Below are positions 1 to 8,010 of a stretch of DNA of 64,000 nt, in pieces (the stretch's first letter is position 1; each line of letters begins with the position of its first letter). Both the position numbers and the translations under genes were made by a program. The DNA is from Rhizobium phaseoli (GTDB lineage Bacteria; Pseudomonadota; Alphaproteobacteria; Rhizobiales; Rhizobiaceae), in the NCBI RefSeq assembly GCF_003985125.1, contig NZ_ML133566.1, positions 124,001 to 188,000 of the forward strand, given 5' to 3'. The notes below the pieces were generated by a model that was not told the DNA's origin, searched no databases, and saw only the letters and a program-made list of their open reading frames with translations.

Positions 1-605
1 CATATCACCGTCCGTGCCCGCAGCGCCGCTGCCAGCGTACCCTCGTCGAGATAATCGAGTTCGCCGCCGACGGGCACGCCATGCGCCAGCCGCGTGATCT
101 TCACGTCGAGCCCCTGCAACTGGTCGGTGATATAATGCGCGGTCGTCTGTCCTTCGACGGTGGCATTGACGGCGATGATCAGCTCCCGGATGCCGCCTTC
201 ACCAATCCGGTCGATCAGCCCGCGAATATTGAGATCGTCGGGCCCGATCCCGTCGAGCGGCGACAACGTGCCGCCGAGAACGTGATAGGCGGCGTTCATC
301 GCACCGGCCCGTTCCAGCGCCCAGAGGTCCGAGACATCCTCGACGACGATGATGACGGATTGGTCGCGCTGAGCATCGGTGCAAACGGTGCAGGGGTCGA
401 CGGTATCGACATTGCCGCAGCGCGAGCAGATTTTCACCTTGTCATAGGCCTCGCCCATCGCATTCGACAGCGGTCCCAGCAGCTGGTCCTTCTTCTTGAT
501 CAGATGCAGCGCCGCCCGGCGTGCCGAGCGCGGCCCGAGGCCCGGCACCTTTGCCAGAAGCTGGATGAGTTTTTCGATTTCAGGGCCGGTGACTCGTTTT
601 GCCAT
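1..605 (-). CDS. recR: Recombination mediator protein RecR (cut at stop codon)
   Basis: RecR acts with RecF and RecO to load RecA at single-strand gaps. The protein has 201 residues in the window and begins [20 protein letters not shown]. It has the helix-hairpin-helix segment ([13 protein letters not shown], about residue 19), a four-Cys zinc finger ([16 protein letters not shown]) and a Toprim domain ([12 protein letters not shown], later [20 protein letters not shown]). The last two window bases fit the start of a TGA stop, so the gene is probably complete except for one base. In many bacteria recR follows dnaX and ybaB directly; here a plus-strand MOSC gene lies between ybaB and recR. Confidence 0.95.
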   Translation of the reverse strand, partial: MAKRVTGPEIEKLIQLLAKVPGLGPRSARRAALHLIKKKDQLLGPLSNAMGEAYDKVKICSRCGNVDTVDPCTVCTDAQRDQSVIIVVEDVSDLWALERAGAMNAAYHVLGGTLSPLDGIGPDDLNIRGLIDRIGEGGIRELIIAVNATVEGQTTAHYITDQLQGLDVKITRLAHGVPVGGELDYLDEGTLAAALRARTVI

Positions 606-661
606 GCGCCGTTCTTAACTGATATGCAACGAAAACGGAATCGCGGAAGGATCGGCCGTCC

Positions 662-1279
662 ATGAAAATCCTGGCGCTCTGCACCGGCACTCCGGAAAAG
701 CTGACCGGTAAGAGCTATAAGACCGGCATCTTCAAACATGCCGTCAACGGCGCCGTGATGATCGATGCCGAAGGCCTTGTCGGCGATGCCATCTGCAATC
801 GCAAGCACCATGGCGGCGTCGATCAAGCGGTTTATATCGAGGGGTCGCTGACGCTCGACTGGTGGAGCCGGGAGCTCTGCCGGCCATACGAGCCCGGCAC
901 TTTCGGCGAAAACATGGTGATCTCGGATCTGGACAACCGCGTTGTTTCTGTCGGCGACCGCTTCCTATCAGGCGACCTTGTCCTCGAAGTTACAGCATGC
1001 CGCATCCCCTGCGCCACCTTCGCCGCCAGAATGGCCGACCCGAAATTCGTCAAGCGTTATACCGCCGCCGCCCGCCCCGGCATCTATTGCCGCGTGATCC
1101 GCGGCGGCATTGCCGAAGTCGGAACGCCGTTGGAGCACCAACCCTTTCCCGGAGAAAAGGTCACGATGCCGGAGCTGATGGAAACGTTCGGCCGACGCCT
1201 TTCGCAGGTTGACCGGGCGCGATATCTCGCTGCCCCTATCCACTACAAGCTGCGGGCGATGTTGGCAGCGCAGCCGTAG
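662..1279 (+). CDS. MOSC domain protein, YiiM-like
   Basis: The protein has 205 residues with a MOSC (molybdenum cofactor sulfurase C-terminal) fold. Typical stretches are GLVGDAICNRKHHGGVDQAV near residue 40, FGENMVI near 97 and a conserved Cys in TACRIPC near 115. Family members bind or transfer sulfur or Moco; YiiM relatives use Moco to reduce N-hydroxylated compounds. The substrate cannot be read from sequence. It is transcribed divergently from recR with only 56 bp between starts and sits between ybaB and recR, so it splits a usually contiguous dnaX-ybaB-recR group. Confidence 0.85.
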   Translation: MKILALCTGTPEKLTGKSYKTGIFKHAVNGAVMIDAEGLVGDAICNRKHHGGVDQAVYIEGSLTLDWWSRELCRPYEPGTFGENMVISDLDNRVVSVGDRFLSGDLVLEVTACRIPCATFAARMADPKFVKRYTAAARPGIYCRVIRGGIAEVGTPLEHQPFPGEKVTMPELMETFGRRLSQVDRARYLAAPIHYKLRAMLAAQP

Positions 1280-1342
1280 GCGCCAATTTCGCCTGTCCAC
1301 AGCCAGCGCGATTCCGGTGAAAGCGAGTCTAACTGCCTGCGA

Positions 1343-1666
1343 TCAGAACGGCAGCTTGAAGCCGGGCGGGATCGGCAGGCCGGCGGTTAGCGCCTTGGTT
1401 TTTTCGGCGGCCAGCGCCTCGGCCTTGTCCTTGGCGTCCTTGTGGGCGGCGACGATCAGGTCCTCGAGGATCTCGACGTCGTCCTCCTTGAACAGCGACG
1501 GATCGATCTTCAGGCTCTTCAGCTCGCCCTTGCCGGAGATGACGACAGTGACGAGGCCGCCGCCCGCCTTGCCTTCGGCGGTGAGCTCGGCGATCTCCGC
1601 CTGCATCTGCTCCATCTTGGCCTGCATTTCCTTGACTTTGCCCATCATGCCCATGATGTCGCGCAT
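1343..1666 (-). CDS. YbaB/EbfC nucleoid-associated protein
   Basis: The protein has 107 residues, the usual YbaB length. It starts [20 protein letters not shown], a methionine-rich amphipathic helix, followed by a DNA-binding region ([19 protein letters not shown]) and a C-terminal helix. YbaB forms dimers that bind DNA and compact the nucleoid. It lies 20 bp downstream of dnaX on the same strand and is almost certainly co-transcribed with it. Confidence 0.93.
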   Translation of the reverse strand: MRDIMGMMGKVKEMQAKMEQMQAEIAELTAEGKAGGGLVTVVISGKGELKSLKIDPSLFKEDDVEILEDLIVAAHKDAKDKAEALAAEKTKALTAGLPIPPGFKLPF

Positions 1667-1686
1667 CGTCTCGCTCCTTGTTGAAA

Positions 1687-3558
1687 TCAGAATTCTATGT
1701 CGTCGCCCGGCAGGATATCACCGTCTTCGGATTCGGCGGCGGCGGGCGGTGTCGCCTCTTCCGCTTCCTCCTCCGGGGTCGGCGCCCTGACGCGCACGTC
1801 GATGATCTTGGCACCGGGAAACTGCGCAAGGATCGCCGCGACATCGGGGTCCTGGCGGGCATCGCTGACGCGCTGTTGCTGCGCCTTGGCTTCCGCCTCC
1901 ACCATCGTCGGCCCGCCTTCTTCGCGGCTGGTGCTGACGATCCAGTGGATGCCTGTCCATTCCTTGAGTTTGACGGCAAGCTCGTTCAGCAGCGTGCCTG
2001 GCGCGCCCTCGGTGAGGTTCACGTCCAGCCGGCCGGGCTCGATGCGGACGGGCCGCACGAAGTTGCGCACCAGCGCCTTCAGCTTGACGTCCCGCTTTTC
2101 GGCGGCGAGGTCGACGATATCGCCGATCGTATTGACCGGCACCAGCGGCTTCGGCGCTTCAGCCGGCTTCGTCTCGACGCGGCCGATTGTCTGCGGTTCC
2201 AGATTGGGCACGGCGCGCAGCATCGCGGTCGGCCCTGAGGGCTGCGGCCGCGGTGTCGGCTCGGGCGCACGCGCCGCGACGCTGCTCTGATAGGGAACCC
2301 GTGTTCCGTTGCCGCCACCGCCGCCGGAAGGCGGGGAGGCGGGGCGCGAGCCGGCATTGTCGCCGGAAAATTCGGCAAGCCGCCGCGCCGCATCCTCGGG
2401 CGCCGGCAGATGTGCGGCATGCGCCAGCCGGATCAGCACCATTTCGGCCGCCCCTGCCGTGCGCGACGAGCCTTCGGTTTCCGGAATGCCCTTCAGCAGC
2501 ATCTGCCAGATGCGCGACAGCGTCGTCACCGCCACACCCTTGGCCAATTCCGCCGCCTTGGTGCGCTCGATCTCGCTGAGCGAGGGATCGTTTGCCGCAT
2601 CCGGCACATATTTCAGCCGCGTCACCAGATGGGTGAAATCGGCAAGATCGGTCAGCACCACAACAGGATTGGCGCCGGCCTCGTATTGGCTCTGGAATTC
2701 GGCGAGGGCGCCGGCGACATCGCCTTTGACGATATGCTGGAAGAGATCGACGATGCGGGCGCGGTCGGCAAGGCCGAGCATCCCCCGCACGGCTTCCGCC
2801 TGCACGGCGCCGGCGCCATGGGCGATCGCCTGATCGAGCAGTGACAGGCCGTCGCGGGCCGAGCCTTCGGCGGCGCGTGCGATCATCGCCAGCGCGTCCG
2901 CTTCCGCCTCGATGCCTTCCTTGGCCGCGATCGTCGTAAACAGCCCGACGAGATCCGACGCGCTGATGCGGCGCAGGTCGAAGCGCTGGCAGCGCGACAG
3001 CACGGTGATCGGCACCTTGCGGATTTCGGTGGTGGCGAAGATGAATTTCACATGTTCCGGCGGCTCTTCCAGGGTCTTCAACAACCCGTTGAAGGCCTGC
3101 GTCGACAGCATGTGCACTTCGTCGATGATATAGACCTTGTAGCGCGCCGAAACCGGTCGGTAGCGCACCTGCTCGATGATCTCTCTTATATCGTCGATGC
3201 CGGTATGGGAGGCGGCGTCCATCTCGATCACGTCGACATGCCGGCCTTCCATAATCGCCTGGCAATGCTCGCCGGGGGCGCGAAGGTCGATCGTCGGCTT
3301 GTCGACATCAGCTGTCTTGTAATTCAGCGCCCGCGCCAGGATGCGCGCCGTCGTCGTCTTGCCGACGCCACGCACGCCGGTCAGCATATAGGCTTGGGCG
3401 ATGCGGCCGGTCTCGAAGGCGTTGGTCAGGGTGCGGACCATCGGCTCCTGGCCGACCATCAGGTCCGTGAAATCCTTGGGGCGGTATTTGCGAGCCAGTA
3501 CCCGGTATCCGGTGCCCGTCGAGGCGGCATCTTTTGATTGTCGCTCGGTGTCGCTCAT
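1687..3558 (-). CDS. dnaX: DNA polymerase III subunit gamma/tau
   Basis: DnaX is the clamp-loader ATPase and tau scaffold of the replicase. I chose the start MSDTERQ (623 residues), because a longer in-frame reading to 3711 would translate through the SRP RNA gene. Walker A is GVRGVGKT (residues 61-68) and the DEAD-like box is DEVH (146-149). The C-terminal tau region includes a Pro/Gly-rich linker. Between Walker A and residue 100 only one Cys remains (GEHCQ), so the four-Cys zinc module of E. coli DnaX is absent, which I understand to be usual in Rhizobiales. It is followed by ybaB. Confidence 0.95.
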   Translation of the reverse strand: MSDTERQSKDAASTGTGYRVLARKYRPKDFTDLMVGQEPMVRTLTNAFETGRIAQAYMLTGVRGVGKTTTARILARALNYKTADVDKPTIDLRAPGEHCQAIMEGRHVDVIEMDAASHTGIDDIREIIEQVRYRPVSARYKVYIIDEVHMLSTQAFNGLLKTLEEPPEHVKFIFATTEIRKVPITVLSRCQRFDLRRISASDLVGLFTTIAAKEGIEAEADALAMIARAAEGSARDGLSLLDQAIAHGAGAVQAEAVRGMLGLADRARIVDLFQHIVKGDVAGALAEFQSQYEAGANPVVVLTDLADFTHLVTRLKYVPDAANDPSLSEIERTKAAELAKGVAVTTLSRIWQMLLKGIPETEGSSRTAGAAEMVLIRLAHAAHLPAPEDAARRLAEFSGDNAGSRPASPPSGGGGGNGTRVPYQSSVAARAPEPTPRPQPSGPTAMLRAVPNLEPQTIGRVETKPAEAPKPLVPVNTIGDIVDLAAEKRDVKLKALVRNFVRPVRIEPGRLDVNLTEGAPGTLLNELAVKLKEWTGIHWIVSTSREEGGPTMVEAEAKAQQQRVSDARQDPDVAAILAQFPGAKIIDVRVRAPTPEEEAEEATPPAAAESEDGDILPGDDIEF

Positions 3559-3603
3559 CGCCCTGCTTGTCGCCCGGATTGCCGGGCACTTCGTAAAGAG
3601 AAG

Positions 3604-3702
3604 GTGGGAGGCTGGCACGATGACCCGTGCCGGGCTCGTTAGGGCTGCTTCCTTCCGGACCTGACCCGGTTGGCGAGTGGCTCGTCCACCACCAACCTCC
3701 CG
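3604..3702 (-). ncRNA. ffs: Signal recognition particle RNA (bacterial small type, 4.5S)
   Basis: Read on the minus strand, the region contains the universally conserved SRP core GGUCAGGUCCGGAAGGAAG (complement of about 3648-3668), including the GGAA tetraloop and the internal loop that binds Ffh. The two ends, GGGAGGUUGG and CCAGCCUCCC, pair to close a hairpin of about 100 nt. Ends are estimated from the base pairing. It lies 45 bp upstream of dnaX on the same strand, a common arrangement in alphaproteobacteria. Confidence 0.95.
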
Positions 3703-3757
3703 GATGCACATATCGGCAATATCGTCATCAAAAGCAAGCCAACATCATAAAAAACTG

Positions 3758-4027
3758 CTAGAGCCTTTCCTGGTTAGATTGAAGCATTCTGCCGGAGCAG
3801 GTTTTCGTCAGGGCAGAGGCGATTGGCGACGGGCATACCCCCAGGTACGTCCGAGCCGATCGCCTCTGATCCTGGCGGAAAGATGCCCGGCCCTTCGGGT
3901 TGGCTGAGCCGGCTGATCGACCGGCCGGCTTGGCCGTAGAGCTTTGCTACGACGCGCGCCGGCCGGTCGACCATCCGACTCCGTTTGAGCCAACAGAATG
4001 GTTCAATCTAACCAGGAAAGGCTCTAG
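3758..4027. repeat. 270-bp intergenic element bounded by 34-bp inverted repeats
   Basis: Bases 3758-3791 and 3994-4027 are inverted repeats matching at 33 of 34 positions (core AGCCTTTCCTGGTTAGATTG). The interior has further nested palindromes: GCAGAGGCGAT against ATCGCCTCTG, CGGGCAT against ATGCCCG, and two copies of CCGGCCGGTCGA-like sequence. There is no coding sequence of quality and no transposase. It resembles the large palindromic rhizobial intergenic mosaic elements (RIME type), but I cannot confirm the exact family. It fills most of the 353-bp gap between the SRP RNA and the HIT gene. Confidence 0.8.
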
Positions 4028-4055
4028 TCGTTGGAAAAGACAGGAGGAATGTCCC

Positions 4056-4466
4056 TTGAACGGCTTTACGCTCGACCCCCGGCTGGAGAAAGACAGCATC
4101 AGCGTCATGGTCACCGGCCTCTGTGATCTGAGATTGTCGAGGGATGCCAGGTGGCCCTGGCTCATTCTCGTGCCGCGCCGGACGGGAATTACCGAAATTT
4201 TCGAGCTGACGCCGCTCGACCAGGTGCTGCTCACTTTCGAGACGGAGATGGTCGCCAAGGCCTTGAAGGAGATCACCGGCGCGACAAAAATCAATGTCGG
4301 GGCTCTTGGCAACATCGTCCGCCAGCTTCATGTTCATGTCATTGCCCGCTTCGAAGGCGATGCCAACTGGCCGGGTCCCGTCTGGGGCTTCGGGCAGGCA
4401 GAGTCCTACGAGGACGAAAAGAGAGACGAATTGACAGCGAAGCTGCGGGAAGCCCTTTCATCATGA
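4056..4466 (+). CDS. HIT family (histidine triad) hydrolase
   Basis: The protein has 136 residues starting at TTG (4056), chosen because AGGAGGA (4042-4048) lies 7 bp upstream; the ATG at 4049 is in another frame. The HIT signature is QLHVHVIARF near residue 92. The third His of the canonical HxHxH is replaced by Ala/Arg, as in a subgroup of proteobacterial HIT proteins. Family members hydrolyse nucleotide phosphoramidates or dinucleoside polyphosphates; the substrate here is unknown. The stop overlaps the nudC start (ATGA), so the two are translationally coupled, which suggests a shared role in nucleotide clean-up. Confidence 0.88.
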   Translation: MNGFTLDPRLEKDSISVMVTGLCDLRLSRDARWPWLILVPRRTGITEIFELTPLDQVLLTFETEMVAKALKEITGATKINVGALGNIVRQLHVHVIARFEGDANWPGPVWGFGQAESYEDEKRDELTAKLREALSS

Positions 4467-5422
4467 GCCATTCGCTTTTTGATTCGGATGTGCCGCATCC
4501 GGAACCCAGCAATCTCACGGCCTTTGCCGGCAACGACCTCAATCGCGATTCCGAACATCGCGATGAACATTCCGTCGAAAAGGCGCTGGCGAGGGAAGGC
4601 ACGCATATTTTCGCCTTCGCCAACGACAAGCTGGTGCTGAAGCATGATGGCCAGGTGCTCGATCCGCTTTTTGCCCGCTACGAACTACAGGAGCTTCGGC
4701 CGAACTGGGACGAGACGGTGCTTCTCGGCTACCGCAAGTCGGGCGAACCGCGCCTTGCCGTGCCGGTCGGCATCGACGTCGATGACCTTGCCAGCCAGTA
4801 CAAGCCTGCCGACGGCCGCACGCTGTTTCGCGAAATGCTGATCGATGAGGTGTTGCTCGGCGAATTCGCCCAGGCGGCAAGCCTCATTCGCTGGAACGGC
4901 GATAACCGCTTCTGCGGCCGCTGCGGCGCGGCTATGGAAATCCATATCGGCGGTTACAAGCGTGTCTGCGCCGCCTGCGAGCACATGATCTTTCCCCGCA
5001 CCGACCCGGTCGTCATCATGCTGACGATCGACGAGAGCCGCGACCTCTGCCTGCTCGGCCGCAGTCCGCATTTTGCGCCGGGCATGTATTCCTGTCTTGC
5101 CGGCTTCGTCGAGCCGGGTGAGACGATCGAGAACGCCGTGCGCCGAGAAACGCTGGAAGAGTCGGGCGTCCGTACCGGCCGCATCCGCTACCACGCCTCG
5201 CAGCCCTGGCCGATGCCGCATTCGCTGATGATCGGCTGTTACGCCGAGGCGAAATCCACCGACATCAACCGCGACGAGACGGAGCTCGAGGATTGCCGCT
5301 GGTTCACCCGCGAGGAGACGCTCGAAATGCTGGAGCGCCCCGGCGCCAACGGCAAGGCATCGCCGCCGAAGGGCGCGATCGCCCACCGCCTGATGCGCGA
5401 CTGGGTGGAGTGGAAGCGCTAG
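4463..5422 (+). CDS. nudC: NADH/NAD+ diphosphatase (Nudix)
   Basis: NudC hydrolyses NAD(H) to NMN(H) and AMP and removes NAD caps from RNA. The protein has 319 residues with start ATG at 4463, which overlaps the HIT stop. It has a four-Cys zinc ribbon (CGRCGAAM then CAACEHMIFPR, about residues 152-175), the Nudix box GFVEPGETIENAVRRETLEE (about 216-235) and the NudC-specific SQPWPMPHS motif just after it. Another helix-turn-helix gene follows within 5 bp. Confidence 0.94.
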   Translation: MSHSLFDSDVPHPEPSNLTAFAGNDLNRDSEHRDEHSVEKALAREGTHIFAFANDKLVLKHDGQVLDPLFARYELQELRPNWDETVLLGYRKSGEPRLAVPVGIDVDDLASQYKPADGRTLFREMLIDEVLLGEFAQAASLIRWNGDNRFCGRCGAAMEIHIGGYKRVCAACEHMIFPRTDPVVIMLTIDESRDLCLLGRSPHFAPGMYSCLAGFVEPGETIENAVRRETLEESGVRTGRIRYHASQPWPMPHSLMIGCYAEAKSTDINRDETELEDCRWFTREETLEMLERPGANGKASPPKGAIAHRLMRDWVEWKR

Positions 5423-5426
5423 CGCC

Positions 5427-6122
5427 ATGCCGGTCGCCCGCTCGGAACGGCTGCTGACGCTGCTCCAGACGCTTCGGCGTTATCGGCGGCCGGTGACCGG
5501 CACCGTGCTTGCTCGAGAGACTGGTGTCAGCCTGCGCACGCTCTATCGCGACATCGCCAGTCTGCAAGCCCAGGGCGCGATGATCGAAGGCGAAGCCGGC
5601 ATCGGCTATGTGCTGAAGCCCGGCTTCATGCTGCCGCCGATGATGTTTTCGGAAGAGGAACTCGAGGCACTGGTGCTCGGCTCGCGCTGGGTGGCCCGCG
5701 CCGCCGAGCCGCGCCTGGCCGGCGCCGGCGCCGATGCGCTCGCCAAGATAGCCGCCGTGCTGCCCGCCGATATGCGCGAGATGATCGATTCGGCCGCCCT
5801 TTTCGTCGGCCCGAAACGCCGGGACGAAGACAAGGCCGATGTCTCGGCCATCCGCAAGGCGATCCGCCTGGAGCGGGTCCTCGAACTGCATTATGGCGAC
5901 GAGCAGGGCCGCATCTCGCGTCGCCGCGTCTGGCCCTTCGCGCTCGGTTATTTCGAGCATGTGCGCGTGCTGATGGCCTGGTGCGAATTGCGTCAGGATT
6001 TCCGCCATTTCCGCACCGACCGCATCATCGACATGGCCTTGCATGAGGTGCGTTATCCGCGCCGCCGCACGGTGCTTCTCAAGGAGTGGCGCGAGACGCA
6101 GGACGTGCCGATCGAGAGCTGA
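5427..6122 (+). CDS. YafY-type HTH/WYL transcriptional regulator
   Basis: The protein has 231 residues. The N-terminal winged helix-turn-helix is RPVTGTVLARETGVSLRTLY (about residues 21-40) with RDIASLQAQGA, typical of DeoR-like HTH_11. The C-terminal WYL domain has RRVWPFALGYFEHVRVLMAW near residue 170; WYL domains bind small ligands or nucleic acid. It starts 4 bp after nudC. Directly after its stop lies a 23-bp palindrome that recurs before the VOC gene, so this protein is the obvious candidate to bind both sites and control the two downstream genes. Confidence 0.9.
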   Translation: MPVARSERLLTLLQTLRRYRRPVTGTVLARETGVSLRTLYRDIASLQAQGAMIEGEAGIGYVLKPGFMLPPMMFSEEELEALVLGSRWVARAAEPRLAGAGADALAKIAAVLPADMREMIDSAALFVGPKRRDEDKADVSAIRKAIRLERVLELHYGDEQGRISRRRVWPFALGYFEHVRVLMAWCELRQDFRHFRTDRIIDMALHEVRYPRRRTVLLKEWRETQDVPIES

Positions 6123-6125
6123 TCG

Positions 6126-6148
6126 CTGCTGCCAGAAACTGTCAGCAG
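6126..6148. promoter_or_regulatory. Palindromic operator copy 1, probable WYL-regulator site
   Basis: This is a 23-bp inverted repeat of the form CTGCTGNCAG-AAA-CTGNCAGCAG. It lies between the regulator stop (6122) and the start of the 86-residue gene (6195). The same pattern recurs at 6521-6543. Shared position in front of two neighbouring genes and proximity to the regulator suggest an operator; binding is inferred. Confidence 0.65.
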
Positions 6149-6194
6149 TTGGCGTTATGATCGGTCTCAATCCAATAGGGAAGGAGTACTGATC

Positions 6195-6455
6195 ATGGTA
6201 ACGCCTCCAGCCATTCAGCAGGCCGGCGACCGCTTCGCCACCAATAGCTTTGCCGACATTATTTCGGCCGAAACCTTCGCCGATGCCCGGCACTCGGCCC
6301 GCTTCGGTCTGCTGCAGTTCGCCATCGGCCTCTTCCGCGCCGGCGGCGGAAGCCGCCCCAAACTCGACGTCGAAGCGACACCCGATCACCTGAAGCGCGA
6401 CCTCGGTTTCATCGACGGGCGCAACCCGCGCCACGAAGACCGCTTCCCGCGTTAA
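6195..6455 (+). CDS. Hypothetical protein, 86 residues
   Basis: I do not recognise a family with certainty. It is preceded by a strong Shine-Dalgarno (AAGGAG, 8 bp before ATG) and by the palindrome at 6126-6148. The sequence has a central hydrophobic stretch (FGLLQFAIGLFRAGGG) and ends TPDHLKRDLGFIDGRNPRHE, reminiscent of the C-terminal part of short DUF1127 (YjiS-like) proteins. It is likely a small regulated gene under the upstream WYL regulator. Confidence 0.72.
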   Translation: MVTPPAIQQAGDRFATNSFADIISAETFADARHSARFGLLQFAIGLFRAGGGSRPKLDVEATPDHLKRDLGFIDGRNPRHEDRFPR

Positions 6456-6490
6456 TCCGTTTCATCATCGACATTCCGCCCGACAAGGCC

Positions 6491-6512
6491 GGGCGTTGCT
6501 TCGGCAACGCCC
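6491..6512 (+). terminator. Hairpin after the 86-residue gene
   Basis: GGGCGTTGC-TTCG-GCAACGCCC forms a perfect 9-bp stem with a TTCG tetraloop, 36 bp after the stop of the small gene and before operator copy 2. No T-run follows, so it may be a weak terminator or an RNA-stabilising hairpin. Confidence 0.5.
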
Positions 6513-6520
6513 GCTGTATC

Positions 6521-6543
6521 CTGCTGACAGAAATCGGCAGCAG
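6521..6543. promoter_or_regulatory. Palindromic operator copy 2, probable WYL-regulator site
   Basis: This is the second copy of the CTGCTGNCAG-AAA motif (see 6126-6148), 37 bp upstream of the VOC gene start. The left half and centre match copy 1 with A for C at the variable position; the right half is TCGGCAGCAG. Its placement just ahead of the gene fits an operator that overlaps the promoter. Confidence 0.65.
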
Positions 6544-6580
6544 GCGTTCATTCAGCCGTTACATCAAAGGGAGAACCGCA

Positions 6581-6949
6581 ATGACCAGCCCCAATCTGAT
6601 TATCCTTTACGTCAAGGATCCTGGCGAGAGCGCCGGCTTCTATCGCAGCCTGCTGAACCGCGAACCGGCTGTGGAGGCGCCGAATTTCGTCGCCTTTCCG
6701 CTCGACGGCGGCTTCACCCTCGGCCTCTGGCGGCGCAGCAAGGTCGAGCCGCAACCCTCCGCCATCGGCAACCGCGGCGAAGTGGCCTTCATGGTGGCGG
6801 GCGAAAACGCCGTTGCCAAGCAATACGAGGACTGGCGCCAGCGCGGACTGCCGATCGCCCAGGAATTGACCGAGCTCGATTTCGGCACGACCTTCGTCGT
6901 GCTTGATCCGGATGGCCACCGGTTGCGGGTTTGTGAGCCGGATAAATAA
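6581..6949 (+). CDS. VOC family (glyoxalase-like) protein
   Basis: The protein has 122 residues of one vicinal-oxygen-chelate domain. It begins LIILYVKDPGESAGFYRSLL and ends TFVVLDPDGHRLRVCEPDK, the usual paired beta-alpha-beta-beta-beta modules. Members include glyoxalases, dioxygenases and antibiotic-binding proteins, and the substrate cannot be assigned. An AAGGGAGAA ribosome site precedes the ATG. Operator copy 2 lies just upstream, linking it to the WYL regulator; VOC genes are frequent neighbours of YafY-type regulators. Confidence 0.87.
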   Translation: MTSPNLIILYVKDPGESAGFYRSLLNREPAVEAPNFVAFPLDGGFTLGLWRRSKVEPQPSAIGNRGEVAFMVAGENAVAKQYEDWRQRGLPIAQELTELDFGTTFVVLDPDGHRLRVCEPDK

Positions 6950-6971
6950 TCGCCCTGCGAGCTCTGTCTCC

Positions 6972-7009
6972 TGCATGTCGCCGGAAGCCGCGCCTTCCGG
7001 CGACATGCA
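6972..7009. terminator. Bidirectional terminator between VOC gene and pheA
   Basis: A perfect 16-bp stem (6972-6987 with 6994-7009) with loop CCGCGC lies between convergent genes. It is followed on the plus strand by ATAAAAC; the tract is not a strong U-run, but stem length and position support a shared terminator. Confidence 0.75.
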
Positions 7010-7020
7010 TAAAACAAGAC

Positions 7021-7875
7021 CTAAAGCAGGCCTCGCATCGCATGCCCCTTGTAAACGCCGAGGATGCGCACCTTCTCGGAGAAGAACCGCAGTTCTTCCA
7101 ATGCCCGGCGAACGTTCGGATCGTTCGGATGGCCTTCGATATCGGCGTAGAACTGTGTCGCCACGAATTTTCCGCCGAGCTGGTAGCTTTCCAGCTTCGT
7201 CATGTTGATGTTGTTGGTGGCAAAACCGCCGAGCGCCTTGTAGAGCGCCGCCGGAATGTTGCGGACGTTGAAAACGAAGGTGGTGACGACCTTTTCTTCC
7301 GCCGAATTGCGCTGCGCCCATTCCTCGTCACGCGAGAGCACGACGAAGCGGGTGACGTTGTTTTCCGTATCCTCGACATTTTCGGCGACGATCTCGAGCC
7401 CGTAGAGATCGGCGGCAAGGCGCGGCGCCAACGCGGCCATCGAGCGGTCGCCGGTTTCCTTGACGAGCTTTGCCGCGCCTGCCGTATCACCGGCGATGAC
7501 AGGCTTCCAGCCATGGGCGCGAACGATCTTGCGGCACTGGCCGAGCGCGTGGATATGGCTGTGCACCGTGCGGATCTCGTCCTTGGTGACCCCGGGCAGC
7601 ACCATCAGCTGAAAGCGGATCGGCATGAAATATTCGCCGATGATGTGCAGCCGCGATTCCGGCAGCAGGTGATGGATATCGGCAACGCGCCCGGCGATCG
7701 TGTTTTCGATCGGGATCATGGCGATATCGGCGTCGCCGTTGTCGACGGCGGTGAACGCATCCTCGAACGTCTGGCAGGGCAGCGGCTCCATGGTCGGAAA
7801 CATGTCGCGGCTAGCCATGTCGGAATTGGCGCCGAACTCGCCCTGGAAGGCGATCCTGTTGGTCTTGATGTTCAT
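7021..7875 (-). CDS. pheA: Prephenate dehydratase
   Basis: PheA converts prephenate to phenylpyruvate in phenylalanine synthesis. The protein has 284 residues: a PDT catalytic domain (IAFQGEFGANSDMA, MIPIENTIAGRV, and the NVTRFVVLS motif near residue 173, whose Thr-Arg-Phe is catalytic) and a C-terminal ACT domain (NMTKLESYQLGGKFVATQFY) that binds phenylalanine for feedback inhibition. There is no chorismate mutase domain. It follows kdsB on the same strand, with a palindromic repeat in between. Confidence 0.95.
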   Translation of the reverse strand: MNIKTNRIAFQGEFGANSDMASRDMFPTMEPLPCQTFEDAFTAVDNGDADIAMIPIENTIAGRVADIHHLLPESRLHIIGEYFMPIRFQLMVLPGVTKDEIRTVHSHIHALGQCRKIVRAHGWKPVIAGDTAGAAKLVKETGDRSMAALAPRLAADLYGLEIVAENVEDTENNVTRFVVLSRDEEWAQRNSAEEKVVTTFVFNVRNIPAALYKALGGFATNNINMTKLESYQLGGKFVATQFYADIEGHPNDPNVRRALEELRFFSEKVRILGVYKGHAMRGLL

Positions 7876-7898
7876 GATGGTTCCGTCAGTTCGACTTG

Positions 7899-7946
7899 GA
7901 GCATGATGCCGAAAAGTGTGAGCGGTTTTCGGACGACATCATGCTC
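7899..7946. repeat. Rhizobial palindromic repeat, first hairpin
   Basis: A 48-bp palindrome: GAGCATGATG pairs with CATCATGCTC and CCGAAAA with TTTTCGG around a short centre. I know this sequence type as a very frequent intergenic repeat in Rhizobium genomes. It sits in the kdsB-pheA gap and is followed after 14 bp by a second palindrome, together forming one mosaic element. Confidence 0.8.
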
Positions 7947-7960
7947 TAACTCTTTAATTG

Positions 7961-8010
7961 AGAACAGGATTCAGATTTTAGGCCAACCGAGCCTAAAATC
8001 ATCCTGTTCT
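7961..8010. repeat. Rhizobial palindromic repeat, second hairpin
   Basis: AGAACAGGAT (7961-7970) pairs with ATCCTGTTCT (8001-8010), and GATTTTAGGC (7974-7983) with GCCTAAAATC (7991-8000), with a 3-nt bulge. The distal arm supplies the last three codons and the stop of kdsB, so the repeat overlaps coding sequence. It could also act as a transcript-end hairpin for kdsB. Confidence 0.75.

Noticed and set aside
3558..3711. Upstream extension of dnaX
   Set aside because: It would translate through the SRP RNA gene; MSDTERQ at 3558 is a normal start.
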